Of a stretch of 64,000 nt of DNA, positions 28,497-37,687 are shown piece by piece. Each line of letters begins with the position of its first letter. Positions within the stretch are counted from its first letter, which is position 1. Source of the DNA: Flavobacterium sp. (GTDB lineage Bacteria > Bacteroidota > Bacteroidia > Flavobacteriales > Flavobacteriaceae); assembly GCA_023259675.1 (NCBI GenBank), contig JALRGT010000002.1:1-64000 (forward strand), given 5' to 3'. Below the pieces are notes generated by a model, which ran no database searches, was not told the DNA's origin, and saw only the letters and a list, made by a program, of their open reading frames with translations. Position numbers and translations under genes: made by a program.

Positions 28497-31400
28497 TTAA
28501 AAATCAATTTTTAGACCCAAATTGTAAACCGACTGAATTGGGTAACCTAAACCGTTACCTCCCATTTCTGGATCCCAAAGTTTAAATTTGCTCCAAACTG
28601 CAAGATTGTTACCACTGAAATACACCCTTAGAGATTTTATGCCCATTTTAGATGTAACCTTTTCTGGAACATTGTATCCCGCTTCTATCGATTTTAATCT
28701 TAAAAAATCTCCATTTCGCATCCACCAACTAGATGTCTGATTATTATTTTCAACAAATTTATCACTTAGACGCGGCCAAAAAGCATATAAATCTCTATTG
28801 TCTTCAGACCAATGATCTTCAGCTATAATATCTAACAAACCATTTTGCGCCTGACCAGTTAATACAAAAGGTGCTATATTCCATGGATTTATAAAAAAAG
28901 TAGAACGTGCCGATCCTTGAAAGAAAATACTAAAGTCAAATTGTTTATATCCTACAGTACCTCCAAAACCATACACAATTTCTGGAACTGTTGGATTACC
29001 TAATGGAACCATATCATTCTCACTGATAACTCCATCTCCATTAACATCTCTGTATTTAATATCACCTCCTGAATAATCTCCGAATTGAGTTGGTGAATTT
29101 GCTACCTCTTCACTATCTACAAATAAACGCTCTGCTATATAACCCCATACTTGATTAACATTCTGACCAATTCTGGAACGATAAGATAAATCGGCTGGAT
29201 AATTAACTTCATCAAATTCAACAAATTCATTTGTAGCGTACGTGAAATTACTTCTTAACTGAGCATACCAATCCGTATTGAACTGTTTATTATAAGTAAC
29301 CATAAGATCTAAACCTTTACTTTCAACTTTACCAAAATTAGTTGCTGGTGATGAAGTAAGCCCCATAGTAGCACCTATATTTGATCTGTTTTGCAAAATA
29401 TTTTTACGATTTTGTTTAAAAACATCCGCAGTTATATTTAACGACCTAAACAACTCTACATCTAAGCCTAAATTGACCTGAGTAGATTCTTCCCAACCAA
29501 TATTATTATTGGCATAACGGTTAATAGATACTCCTGGCTGACCATATTCATTTTGCTCTCCAAAACTAGCACCATAGGCACCATTACCAATGGTTACATC
29601 GGATAAGTAAAAGAAACGTTGGCTTACATCTCCAATTTGATCATTCCCTACCAAACCGAATGTAGAACGGATTTTCATATCAGTTATAACACCTTTAATA
29701 GGCTCCCAAAATTTTTCATTAGAAATATGGTAAGCTAACCCCATTGAAGGAAAAAATCCATATCTATTTCCTTTAGCAAACCGTTCTGAACCATTGTAAC
29801 CAAAATTAAACTCAGTAAGATATCTATCATCATAAGCATACGTAAATCGACCAGAAACCCCATGATTTCTACTTGGCAAAGTTCTGGCTACATCATTACT
29901 AAACCATCTTGAATCTGCTTGCTCATAACTAGACAATAAATTAATCAACATACCCGAAACCGCATGTTTCTCATTAAAAGTTCGGTTGTAATTTATAGCT
30001 GTCTCTAAATATATACGTGAATCTAGAATTTTATTTCCAGGAGAATATGTTAGAGATTCTCTTCCTGGATTTCCAATACTACCTTGCCCCCCAGGATTTA
30101 AAACTTTCAAATTAAGTTCTCCTGTTTCTATATCGATATTTGGCTGATAATAAAAAGGACTATACCGTCTTGACTCATCATAAAACGAGTATCTTCTGAC
30201 ATACCCCATGGCACGAGCACTAAGTCCTTCGGTAATAAATTTAAAATCCTGTTTTAATTCAATTTGTGTTTGTATCGTAGAGGCCTTAGAAGTTTGATAT
30301 CCACTAACCATCTCTGCGTATGGATTAATCAACAAAGTATTACTGTTGGCGCCCGTTGGCGCACCACCAAATAAAGGATGCTCAATAAAAGGAAGCAATT
30401 CTGAAGGATAAACTTTTGCGAATTTTACTGGGTTAGACCAAAGAGCCAAATTAAAAATTCGACCTCCTCCTCCAACAGGACCATTATAATCATCAAATTG
30501 ACCATAAACACGAAATATCCCTTTAGTAGTTGGTGTTAGATCCATATCAACATTTGATCGAATAGAATAATTTCTAAGTTTTATATTACTATTAAAATTA
30601 TTGAGGCCTTCAACATCTAAAACTCCATTATCTATATTGTAAGTACTTGCAATATAATAACGTGCTTTCTGTCCACCTCCACTTATACTTAGATTAAATC
30701 CTTGATTTACTGTATAATCTTTTATCAATTCATCAAGCCAATTATTACTTGGATATAAAAGCGGATTATCTCCAGCAGCAGTTCTATCAATCTTGTTTCT
30801 GTCGTAAGGAAGTGCAGCAGATGGATTACGTGTTAATGCAGCCTCATTTGCTAAATTCATATAAGTCACATTATCAGCAAATTTAAAATTTCTTAAATTA
30901 GAAGAGACTCTACTTTCTGTACGTAAGTTAAATTTAGTAACTCCTTCTTTACCCATTTTGGTTGTAATCAAAACTACTCCATTTGCTCCACGAGCTCCAT
31001 ACACCGCAGCAGCAGCAGCATCTTTTAAAACAGAAAATGCTTCGATATCATCAGGTTGTAAACGAGCCATATCTGTTGCAGAAGATTCAATTCCATCTAT
31101 TAATATTAATGGATTTTGCTTTCCCGAACCAAATGTTCCTAAACCACGAATAAAGAAATTGGCATTATCCTGTCCTGGTTCTCCACTCGTTTGGTAAGCA
31201 ATCATACCTGCAACTCTTCCCGCTAACATTGTGGTTAAGTTACCTGTAGGTCCTTTTAACTCCTTTGGATTGATAGTTGTAATAGAACTCACCATACTGG
31301 CTTTTTTCTGAGTTCCAAAACCAACAACAACTACTTCTTTCAATCCTTCTGAGCTTGGTTTTACATTTATTTCAAAAACTGATTTATTTTGAATTAATAC

Positions 31401-31739
31401 TTCTGTCGATTCATAACCCACAAAAGACACAACTAATATCTTGTCTCCTTCGTTAATTTTTAAAGTAAATTTCCCATCAAAATCGGTCATGGCAGAATTC
31501 TTCGTATTTTTCACAAAAACACTAGCTCCAGGAAGGGGCATTCCATTTTCATCAGTAACCTGCCCACTTATAACCCTTTGTTGTTGTTCTGTTTTTTGTT
31601 TTGTTACACCTGTAACATTCAATACATGAGACTGAACTTGAGATATTGAAAGAAACACAAATAGTAGTGTTAATTTCTTTTTCAAATCAAAGTCCAAATG
31701 ATAAAATTGTATTTTCTTTATTGTAATAAAGTTTTTCAT
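28497..31739 (-). CDS. SusC/RagA-family TonB-dependent outer-membrane transporter
   Basis: The 1080-residue protein has a signal segment, a carboxypeptidase-like N-terminal extension (about 55-135, ISGQVTDENGMPLPGASVFV), the SusC motif LKEVVVVGFGTQKKA, a plug domain (GRVAGMIAYQTSGEPGQDN, FFIRGLGTFGSGKQNPLIL, YGARGANGVVLITTKMG) and a long beta-barrel ending in NLGLKIDF. It imports glycan fragments with energy from TonB-ExbBD. It is first in the run susC-susD-DUF4959-DUF4998, with intergenic gaps of 12-21 bases. A long untranslated leader of up to 840 bases precedes it and contains tandem AAAGGGGGA boxes. Confidence 0.96.
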   Translation of the reverse strand: MKNFITIKKIQFYHLDFDLKKKLTLLFVFLSISQVQSHVLNVTGVTKQKTEQQQRVISGQVTDENGMPLPGASVFVKNTKNSAMTDFDGKFTLKINEGDKILVVSFVGYESTEVLIQNKSVFEINVKPSSEGLKEVVVVGFGTQKKASMVSSITTINPKELKGPTGNLTTMLAGRVAGMIAYQTSGEPGQDNANFFIRGLGTFGSGKQNPLILIDGIESSATDMARLQPDDIEAFSVLKDAAAAAVYGARGANGVVLITTKMGKEGVTKFNLRTESRVSSNLRNFKFADNVTYMNLANEAALTRNPSAALPYDRNKIDRTAAGDNPLLYPSNNWLDELIKDYTVNQGFNLSISGGGQKARYYIASTYNIDNGVLDVEGLNNFNSNIKLRNYSIRSNVDMDLTPTTKGIFRVYGQFDDYNGPVGGGGRIFNLALWSNPVKFAKVYPSELLPFIEHPLFGGAPTGANSNTLLINPYAEMVSGYQTSKASTIQTQIELKQDFKFITEGLSARAMGYVRRYSFYDESRRYSPFYYQPNIDIETGELNLKVLNPGGQGSIGNPGRESLTYSPGNKILDSRIYLETAINYNRTFNEKHAVSGMLINLLSSYEQADSRWFSNDVARTLPSRNHGVSGRFTYAYDDRYLTEFNFGYNGSERFAKGNRYGFFPSMGLAYHISNEKFWEPIKGVITDMKIRSTFGLVGNDQIGDVSQRFFYLSDVTIGNGAYGASFGEQNEYGQPGVSINRYANNNIGWEESTQVNLGLDVELFRSLNITADVFKQNRKNILQNRSNIGATMGLTSSPATNFGKVESKGLDLMVTYNKQFNTDWYAQLRSNFTYATNEFVEFDEVNYPADLSYRSRIGQNVNQVWGYIAERLFVDSEEVANSPTQFGDYSGGDIKYRDVNGDGVISENDMVPLGNPTVPEIVYGFGGTVGYKQFDFSIFFQGSARSTFFINPWNIAPFVLTGQAQNGLLDIIAEDHWSEDNRDLYAFWPRLSDKFVENNNQTSSWWMRNGDFLRLKSIEAGYNVPEKVTSKMGIKSLRVYFSGNNLAVWSKFKLWDPEMGGNGLGYPIQSVYNLGLKIDF

Positions 31740-32581
31740 ATTTGGTTGTAATTTTTAATTTTTAATTAAATTTCTAAATGCCCTAAATCTGTCTAATCCT
31801 TATTAATAAACAAGACAGAAGAGATTTTTGGTAAGTTTTACTATGTCATAAGCTTAAATTGTATTTGGTTAGTTAGTTATTAGGTTTTGGGTTGTTTATT
31901 TATATGCACTTATTATTCCTTTTAAATTGGAGGTATCAGATTTAGTTCATTTTTTTAATTAATGTGTTTTTTACATTTTTAAAATCAAACACAGATATTC
32001 TATTTTATCACTCATTAAAACATAAAATCTTCGCTTTATTTTTTTTTAAATTAAACGTGTTTTAAACATTTATAAAAAGTTGAATTTTCATTTGTAAATT
32101 AACGTTGTTTAGTGATATTCAAAGGGGGAGGAATTGTCAAAAAAAGGGGGAATAAATGGTCGTTTTAAGCCCTTTTCGCATGTTTTGTAAGAAAAAAAAT
32201 CATATTAAAAATAAAAAACTGTTTTAATTGTTTTTTCATAATTTAAGATTCATTTATTTTAATATCATAAAATTTATACATTATATAAATAATTACTTAA
32301 TTAATGTAAATAATATAAATTACCAAAATGATTCTTTAATGAGAAAAAAAGCCGTTTTTGAATGGTGTAGCTTTATTTGAACAAAGACAAACAATATATA
32401 GTTTTGAAAGAACACAATAAATTATAGAAATTAAAAACCACACTATAGGACTAAGTATTATCCTTCTATATATCCGAAAAAAATTATGACGGGATCAAAA
32501 AAACCGCAAAAATTAAGTTATAAAAAAGGGGATACTTTAATAAAAAAGTTACCCCCTACTACCTTATAACAATGCCTAAAT
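31740..32581. other. Long AT-rich region upstream of susC, no gene
   Basis: About 840 bases separate the 3' end of the Nudix-type regulator gene from the susC start. I see no coding frame. It contains the tandem AAAGGGGGA boxes at 32121-32151 and, just after the regulator's stop, AAAAGGGGA (32524-32532) facing TACCCCCT (32550-32557). The latter pair could form a weak hairpin that ends the regulator transcript, or be another half-site pair. The susC promoter must lie here, but no clear TAnnTTTG box was found. Confidence 0.5.
32121..32151 (-). promoter_or_regulatory. Tandem AAAGGGGGA boxes, candidate operator of the susC operon
   Basis: AAAGGGGGA occurs at 32121-32129 and again at 32143-32151, a 22-base period or about two helical turns, as expected for a dimeric activator binding one face of the DNA. 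The same core (AAAGGGGG) occurs once at 23273-23280, about 95 bases upstream of the GH128-like gene. All three have the same orientation relative to the genes they precede. The binding protein is unknown. Confidence 0.45.
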
Positions 32582-33286
32582 TTACACCTCAAAATTGTAT
32601 CCTTCAGCAATAAATTTATCAAACTTATCCTTATTGAATTTATAAAGGAAAGCCCCTTTTTTGGAACCTGACTTATCTTTCCTATCGGTTTTAGTTAGGA
32701 TATCAAAAGAAGTAATTTTTTTCCTGAAGTTTCTTGAATCTAATTCTTTTTGATATATACTTTCATAGAGTTTTTGAAGTTCAATAATTGTGAAATACTC
32801 TGGAAGTAGATTAAACCCTATAGGTTGATGTCTGGCTCTGTCTTTTAATTTGACTATGGCGTCTTCAACCATTTTTCCATGATCTAAAATAAGCTCCGGA
32901 ATTTCATTCAAATCAAACCAACGCGCATCATATTGTTCAACGATTTTTTTGTTAAATCCATCGATACGAATTAAACTAAAATACGCTATTGATATTACCC
33001 GCCTTCCTGGATCCCGATCAATATCACCATAGGTTTTCAGTTCTTCTAAATATACATTTTCTAAACCTGTAGATTCCAGTAAAATCTGTTTCGCTCCATC
33101 TGAAATAGACAAATCATTTTTTATAAACGCTCCAATTAAAGACCATGAACCTCTTAAGGGGTCTACTTTTCTCCTAAAAAGAAGTAATTTCAAATTTTCC
33201 GAGTCAAAACCAAAAATAATGCAATCGACCGCAACCAATATTTTCTGTTGCACATCATAAATTAATGCTGTATCTAAAAGTTTCAT
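32582..33286 (-). CDS. Nudix-fold transcriptional regulator (NrtR/AraR-like)
   Basis: The 234-residue protein has an N-terminal Nudix-fold domain (about 10-145, VDCIIFGFDSENLKLLLFRR, PLRGSWSLIGAFI) and a C-terminal winged-helix domain (about 160-225, EYFTIIELQKLYESIYQ, DSRNFRKKI, KGAFLYKFNKDKFDK). The Nudix box is degenerate: GAFIKNDLSISDGAKQILLE lacks the R-E-x-x-E-E core, so hydrolysis is unlikely and a sugar-sensing repressor/activator role is expected, as for Bacteroidota AraR-type regulators. It stands between GH105 and susC on the same strand with its own spacing of 194 bases upstream, and likely controls this glycan locus. Confidence 0.88.
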   Translation of the reverse strand: MKLLDTALIYDVQQKILVAVDCIIFGFDSENLKLLLFRRKVDPLRGSWSLIGAFIKNDLSISDGAKQILLESTGLENVYLEELKTYGDIDRDPGRRVISIAYFSLIRIDGFNKKIVEQYDARWFDLNEIPELILDHGKMVEDAIVKLKDRARHQPIGFNLLPEYFTIIELQKLYESIYQKELDSRNFRKKITSFDILTKTDRKDKSGSKKGAFLYKFNKDKFDKFIAEGYNFEV

Positions 33287-33480
33287 AATAATAAATAAAA
33301 ATTAGTTTTACTTAATCGTAAATTGCTATATTTTTTAAATGTTGGCTAATATAATTAAAAAAGACATTCAACATTTGTCGGGTTTATTTTAAATCAATTA
33401 TTTTAACAAAGGAACTACTAATAATTAATATTAGAACAAAAGTGTAAAATTATTGGAATAAGATTTTTAACAAAAAAAAG

Positions 33481-34662
33481 TTAATTATCCAAATAACGAT
33501 ACATTTCTGAAGTTGCCAATAAAAAAGCGCCAACTCCAAAATCAGCAGTTGAATTAACATCTACCACCTGTCCTGGAATGGCTCGTTCACCAATAGGTTG
33601 AACATACCCTACTTTACCATCTTCTTGAAGCGCTACTTGACTTAAAAAGCGCCAACTCTTTTCAACTACAGGAAAATAGGTTTCCTTATCCAAAAAACCA
33701 TTATTAATTCCCCATAAATACCCATAAGTAAAAAAAGCGGTTCCACTGGTTTCAGGTCCTGGTGCATGTTCCGGGTCGAGAATACTTCTTGTCCAATACC
33801 CTTCTGGTTGTTGTGCTTCCTTTAAAGATTTAGCCATGGCTTTGAATCGTGTCACATATTCATCCCGAAATAGAGCATCTTGCGGTAAATCCTGAATAAC
33901 TTTGGCTAAACCAGCAAAAACCCAACCATCCCCTCTGGCCCAAAAATCTTTCTTACCATTTAAACTTTTATGCTTTGGATATACATATTTTGCATCTCGG
34001 AAGTATAATTGGGCTTCCTCATCATACATGATACTATTGGCATAACTCCAATATTCATGTAATTTCTTTAAATAAAATTCATTACCGGTCACTTTATACA
34101 ACTTAGTCATTACCGGCATCACCATATAAAGTCCGTCAGCCCACCACCAATAATCATTGGCATTAGTACTCATCTGATACTCCATCACTTCACGTGCCCG
34201 TTTTATTTTTTCAGGATCTTTTTTACCTTCAATAGTATAAATATCTATATACGTTTGAAAAGCAATTTGCCAATCTCCAAAAAGCACATGGTCATCTGTT
34301 TCTCCGTAGCTATATTTCCATTTCGATTTATCATTTGACTTAGCTCCATGATATTCGTTTTTCTCCGCCCAGACTTTTGAATAATCTAAATATTCCTTTT
34401 TACCTGTTATTTTGTAGGCTTCAATATTACCGGTATGATAGGCTGCAGGATTCCAAAATGCCCTATCTGCCACAGGGTGTTTTTCCTGCCAATATTGATT
34501 GACTTTGTTTAAAATTGTCAATATATTTTTTTTACTCTCTATATTGTTTACTGATATTCCCGAATTTGAATTCTTAATTCTATTGGAACCTGTACCACAG
34601 GAACTAAATAAAATCAGGACTATACTTATACTTAAAAACGAGACTAAACTATTTTTTTTCAT
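33481..34662 (-). CDS. GH105-like unsaturated uronyl hydrolase, lipoprotein
   Basis: The 393-residue lipoprotein (lipobox LILFSSCGTGS, Cys near 22) carries an alpha/alpha-barrel hydrolase domain from about residue 45. WWWADGLYMVMPVM (about 172-185) holds the Asp used by GH105/GH88 enzymes, and FWARGDGWVFAGLAKV (about 241-256) is the second hallmark. The HAPGPETSGTAFFTYGYLWGI block supports the family. Such enzymes hydrate the double bond of unsaturated galacturonyl or glucuronyl ends left by a polysaccharide lyase, releasing 5-keto-4-deoxyuronate, the substrate of KduI encoded nearby. It is 11 bases after the BNR_4 gene, which is the candidate lyase. GH88 is the main alternative. Confidence 0.85.
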   Translation of the reverse strand: MKKNSLVSFLSISIVLILFSSCGTGSNRIKNSNSGISVNNIESKKNILTILNKVNQYWQEKHPVADRAFWNPAAYHTGNIEAYKITGKKEYLDYSKVWAEKNEYHGAKSNDKSKWKYSYGETDDHVLFGDWQIAFQTYIDIYTIEGKKDPEKIKRAREVMEYQMSTNANDYWWWADGLYMVMPVMTKLYKVTGNEFYLKKLHEYWSYANSIMYDEEAQLYFRDAKYVYPKHKSLNGKKDFWARGDGWVFAGLAKVIQDLPQDALFRDEYVTRFKAMAKSLKEAQQPEGYWTRSILDPEHAPGPETSGTAFFTYGYLWGINNGFLDKETYFPVVEKSWRFLSQVALQEDGKVGYVQPIGERAIPGQVVDVNSTADFGVGAFLLATSEMYRYLDN

Positions 34663-34673
34663 CTAAAATTGTG

Positions 34674-35990
34674 TTATTTGGGTAGATTATTTAATTCTAG
34701 CACGCTAACCATTGTTGGTTTCGTTTTAGACAAACCTTCTCCATCGACCTGATTTACATTTTGTACAAAAACATGTATTTTTTTTTTATTTTTCCAAAGT
34801 TCAGCATCATAATTAGGCTCCCACTCTCCCACCGATGAATTGGTTAAATCTGTTACTTTCCAATTCATAATATCTTTTAAATTACTGTATGCCATTGAAA
34901 TTTTACTTCCTCTTTCTTCGTCTCTGAAAAGTAAATAGAAGAAAGTATTATTTCCTTTATCCTTAATTAGGATATCGGGTCTTGAAATTGGAATTCTTTT
35001 AGTCCCACCTCCTCCAAGATAAAAAGAAGTGGTTCTAAAACCTGTATTTACTTTTTTCCATTTTTCATTTTCTAAATATACCATTTGAAATTGAGGCACC
35101 CCATTATCACTCCAATAACTTACGATATACGGATTTCCATTTTTATCGGCGGTCATTGCTGTTTGGTTAATTAAGCTACTTTTTTGAGGTATTTCCCATG
35201 CATATTCGGCCGAAGCAGCTGTTATGGGCAATTTATATTTTTCTCCAGAAGACTTCTCCCAGGTTACACCCCCATCTTTCGAACGAGCATAACACAAATC
35301 GTGATTGGTGGAAACATCCCAACTTTCCCTCCAAACCCACGATAGATGCACTACACCCAGTTTATCAACCTTAGCCTGCCAATAAGCACTTCTACTCTCT
35401 TCACCGTTAAGTAAATTCTGTTGAAGTTGCGACCACTTATTCTCTTTTATATCGTATGAATTAATGACCATATTTCCTCTACCAGAAGCACCTGAACGAT
35501 AGAAAAAAAGTAAGTTTCCATTGGGTAAATTGTAAAATTCTGGATACGTAACCATTTTTTCTTCCAGACCGGTCATCGGTTCTTCTTTACCTAAATCTAA
35601 ACTTAGTGGTTGTTTACTTTTAGCATACCTGAGTTTGGTATTGTGATGATCCCAACTCACATGCAAATAACCATTACCATCCACCGCAATGCTGATATCA
35701 TTATGCGCATCTTTTACATTTCCTTTATAAGTTGTTTTCACAATATCCCAGGTCGAAGAATTTAATTTCCTTTTTCCTAAAACAAGAGTACCTTTCTCAT
35801 CGTAATAGGCTATAAACTGAACGTGTTTGAAAGTTGTTAAAGCATTTTTTCTAAACTTAACCGTATTTACAGAATTACTACTCCAACCGTAACCTACATC
35901 CGTTTGTACCTTTTTTTGGGCTGTACATAAAGACAGACTTATAATAAACAAACCGCATAAAAAACACTTGTAAATATTCTTTTTCTTCAT
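34674..35990 (-). CDS. BNR_4 beta-propeller enzyme, candidate polysaccharide lyase or GH145-like
   Basis: The 438-residue protein has a signal peptide (to about 24, ending LCTAQ) and a seven-bladed-propeller-type BNR_4 domain. Recognisable blocks are AHNDISIAVDGNGYLHVSWD plus HHNTKLRYAKSK (about 94-125), EESRSAYWQAKVDKLGVVHL, SWVWRESWDVSTNHDLCYAR, SKDGGVTWE and WSDNGVPQFQMVYL. This fold is shared by ulvan lyases PL24/PL25 and by GH145 rhamnosidases, so the reaction cannot be fixed by eye. Adjacent GH105 and divergent KduI/KduD genes, which use lyase products, make a lyase more likely. It forms a close pair with GH105 (11 bases); DUF4861 lies 141 bases or more upstream with a candidate operator between. 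Confidence 0.78.
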   Translation of the reverse strand: MKKKNIYKCFLCGLFIISLSLCTAQKKVQTDVGYGWSSNSVNTVKFRKNALTTFKHVQFIAYYDEKGTLVLGKRKLNSSTWDIVKTTYKGNVKDAHNDISIAVDGNGYLHVSWDHHNTKLRYAKSKQPLSLDLGKEEPMTGLEEKMVTYPEFYNLPNGNLLFFYRSGASGRGNMVINSYDIKENKWSQLQQNLLNGEESRSAYWQAKVDKLGVVHLSWVWRESWDVSTNHDLCYARSKDGGVTWEKSSGEKYKLPITAASAEYAWEIPQKSSLINQTAMTADKNGNPYIVSYWSDNGVPQFQMVYLENEKWKKVNTGFRTTSFYLGGGGTKRIPISRPDILIKDKGNNTFFYLLFRDEERGSKISMAYSNLKDIMNWKVTDLTNSSVGEWEPNYDAELWKNKKKIHVFVQNVNQVDGEGLSKTKPTMVSVLELNNLPK

Positions 35991-36046
35991 TTATATTTAT
36001 TAAATAGTGTTACTGTAATTTTGTATTATTGGGGATTACAAAAATC

Positions 36047-36056
36047 TAATCGATTG
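36047..36056. promoter_or_regulatory. Candidate operator TAATCGATTG upstream of the BNR_4 gene
   Basis: AATCGATTG here recurs at 37598 in the DUF4861/kduI divergent region. Its AATCGATT core is palindromic with a central CG, the form bound by LacI-type regulators. It lies 57 bases before the BNR_4 start codon. Which protein binds is unknown. Confidence 0.35.
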
Positions 36057-36140
36057 TTTTAAAAGACAAATGTAAAATAACTCAAACCGGAACCTAACCG
36101 TTTTATTCTAATTGATACATTAAAAAAACAACTTTTAAAA

Positions 36141-37331
36141 TTATTTTATTTTAACCAGTAATGGATTTTGAATGATTTTCGCTTGCTTTTCTAACATATT
36201 ATCCCAATCCTGAACCGATTGTACCTGACCACTTTTCAGCCAAGCAAAACCTACATAATATACTAAAATGTTATTTTTAGGTTCTGTCACCACTAAAATC
36301 TGGCTTTGGTCAGCCGCTTTAGAATGATGATTCATTGCCGCTTTTACCATGCTGGGTGATATGACAATTCCTTCTCCTACAAACGAATCATCAATTGGTT
36401 CCCAATGACGAAAAGTTCCTTTTTTTATATTCAAAGCAACCGAACCCTTTTCTTTATGCAATGTGATTCCAATGGTATAATTTGGAATTATACTAATTGA
36501 ACTAATCCTGTTTTCAAATTTTGAAAAATTAGAACCCGAATCAAGAGAGATTCTTTTGGTTTCTTTAACCCCATAGCTACTCCAAGGCGCATAATCTAAT
36601 TCGAAAACCATACGTAAAGGACCTGTAGCAATAACTCTATAATTGATGAAGTTTTTAGAGATATACAAACTATCATTCTCCCAAATTCCAGTACCACCAG
36701 TTCCTCTACTGCTCCCCACATGATACGGATCATATCCTTCACCGTGGTCTATATGGTAATATCCCGCAGTCTTTAGATTGTTGGCATACCAAGAATCAAT
36801 AATCGAATAATTTACTCTTTTCAACCAAAGGTCGATACCGCTGGATAAAGTACCGTCTGAACGACCAGCCTCAGTTAACCGTTGCGCTTCCGGTCCATAG
36901 GTACGGAAAGCCACTTTATCATTTTCCCAAGCAAAATCATCGATACGTTCCGGTACAAATCGGGCATAAGTTGTAATTTCACTTTCTAGATTTTTAAGAT
37001 TTGAATCTGTAAAAAGGGTGTAAATTATTTTTGACTTACCAGGAACACTAACCTGAAATAATAATTCATCAGGAGCTCCATCAGCATTTAAATCTATTAA
37101 TTGGGTCATCACTAATTTCCCATTTTGGTCTTTTACTTTTATATCTCTATAATCGGTAAGTCTTGAAAGGCATTTGTATTTATTTAAACGAACCGATACT
37201 ATTTCATTGCGTTCAAATTGAAGTTTATTTTCTACAACAAGCTTTTTGTTTAGCTTATTTTTAGAACCAAAACTGCAAAACAAAACCAGGATTGCCAATA
37301 GGCTAATTGCAACTTTAAAATTAAATTTCAT
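36141..37331 (-). CDS. DUF4861-family exported protein
   Basis: I prefer the ATG at 37331 over that at 37358, because it starts a clear signal (MKFNFKVAISLLAILVLFCS). The 396-residue product matches DUF4861: RLTDYRDIKVKDQNGKLV, DLNADGAPDELLFQVSV, PERIDDFAWENDKVAFRTYG, YHIDHGEGYDPYHVGSSRG and a C-terminal VYYVGFAWLKSGQVQSVQDW block. DUF4861 genes are frequent in pectin, alginate and other uronate utilisation loci, but I know no settled activity; a lyase or hydrolase role has been suggested by context. It is upstream of the BNR_4-GH105 pair and divergent from kduI. Confidence 0.8.
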   Translation of the reverse strand: MKFNFKVAISLLAILVLFCSFGSKNKLNKKLVVENKLQFERNEIVSVRLNKYKCLSRLTDYRDIKVKDQNGKLVMTQLIDLNADGAPDELLFQVSVPGKSKIIYTLFTDSNLKNLESEITTYARFVPERIDDFAWENDKVAFRTYGPEAQRLTEAGRSDGTLSSGIDLWLKRVNYSIIDSWYANNLKTAGYYHIDHGEGYDPYHVGSSRGTGGTGIWENDSLYISKNFINYRVIATGPLRMVFELDYAPWSSYGVKETKRISLDSGSNFSKFENRISSISIIPNYTIGITLHKEKGSVALNIKKGTFRHWEPIDDSFVGEGIVISPSMVKAAMNHHSKAADQSQILVVTEPKNNILVYYVGFAWLKSGQVQSVQDWDNMLEKQAKIIQNPLLVKIK

Positions 37332-37687
37332 ACGATTTGAATAAATTAATAAATACATGACAACCCTAATTAGCTACATACCAGACACCAACAGTTTAAT
37401 TGTTTTTATACTTTCAGAAGTTATACCCTCAGATACTTATTTTGTTTTAAATTAAAAAAAATAGAGAATAATTTTCTTTACATTAAAATCTGTTTTTGGA
37501 AAACTATTTTTAAGTCCAAAAAAATATCGTATTCTAAAAAATATTTTAAATTTACTCTGATTTAATTTTGGTAAAAATAATTAAATATTTAATAATACAA
37601 TCGATTGGATAACTAAATATTTAATTATTTTTGTAAAATTATTTAACTATAAATATATATTTCTACAAAACCAGATAAATCAAAATT
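37332..37687. promoter_or_regulatory. Divergent promoter region DUF4861 / kduI
   Basis: This AT-rich gap holds no gene. It contains the palindrome CAATCGATTG at 37598-37607. On the kduI side it has TTTG at 37630-37633 and TATATTTC at 37656-37663, close to the Bacteroidota -33 TTTG and -7 TAnnTTTG pattern with a 22-base spacer. A shared operator could co-regulate both directions. Confidence 0.4.
37598..37607. promoter_or_regulatory. Candidate operator palindrome CAATCGATTG before kduI
   Basis: This is a perfect 10-base palindrome, 81 bases before the kduI start, sharing AATCGATTG with the site before the BNR_4 gene. Placement upstream of a possible kduI -33 element would suit control of uronate catabolism. 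No binding evidence is available. Confidence 0.38.

Noticed and set aside
30958..31197. Open frame antisense to the SusC plug domain
   Set aside because: The sense strand is a clear SusC domain; the antisense frame follows from its codon pattern.
32524..32557. Firm terminator call for the AAAAGGGGA / TACCCCCT pair after the Nudix-type gene
   Set aside because: The stem has a mismatch and no clean T-run, so it could equally be a pair of regulatory half-sites.
34674..35990. Naming the BNR_4 protein an ulvan lyase
   Set aside because: PL24, PL25 and GH145 share the fold and I cannot place its catalytic residues, so the specific name is not supported.
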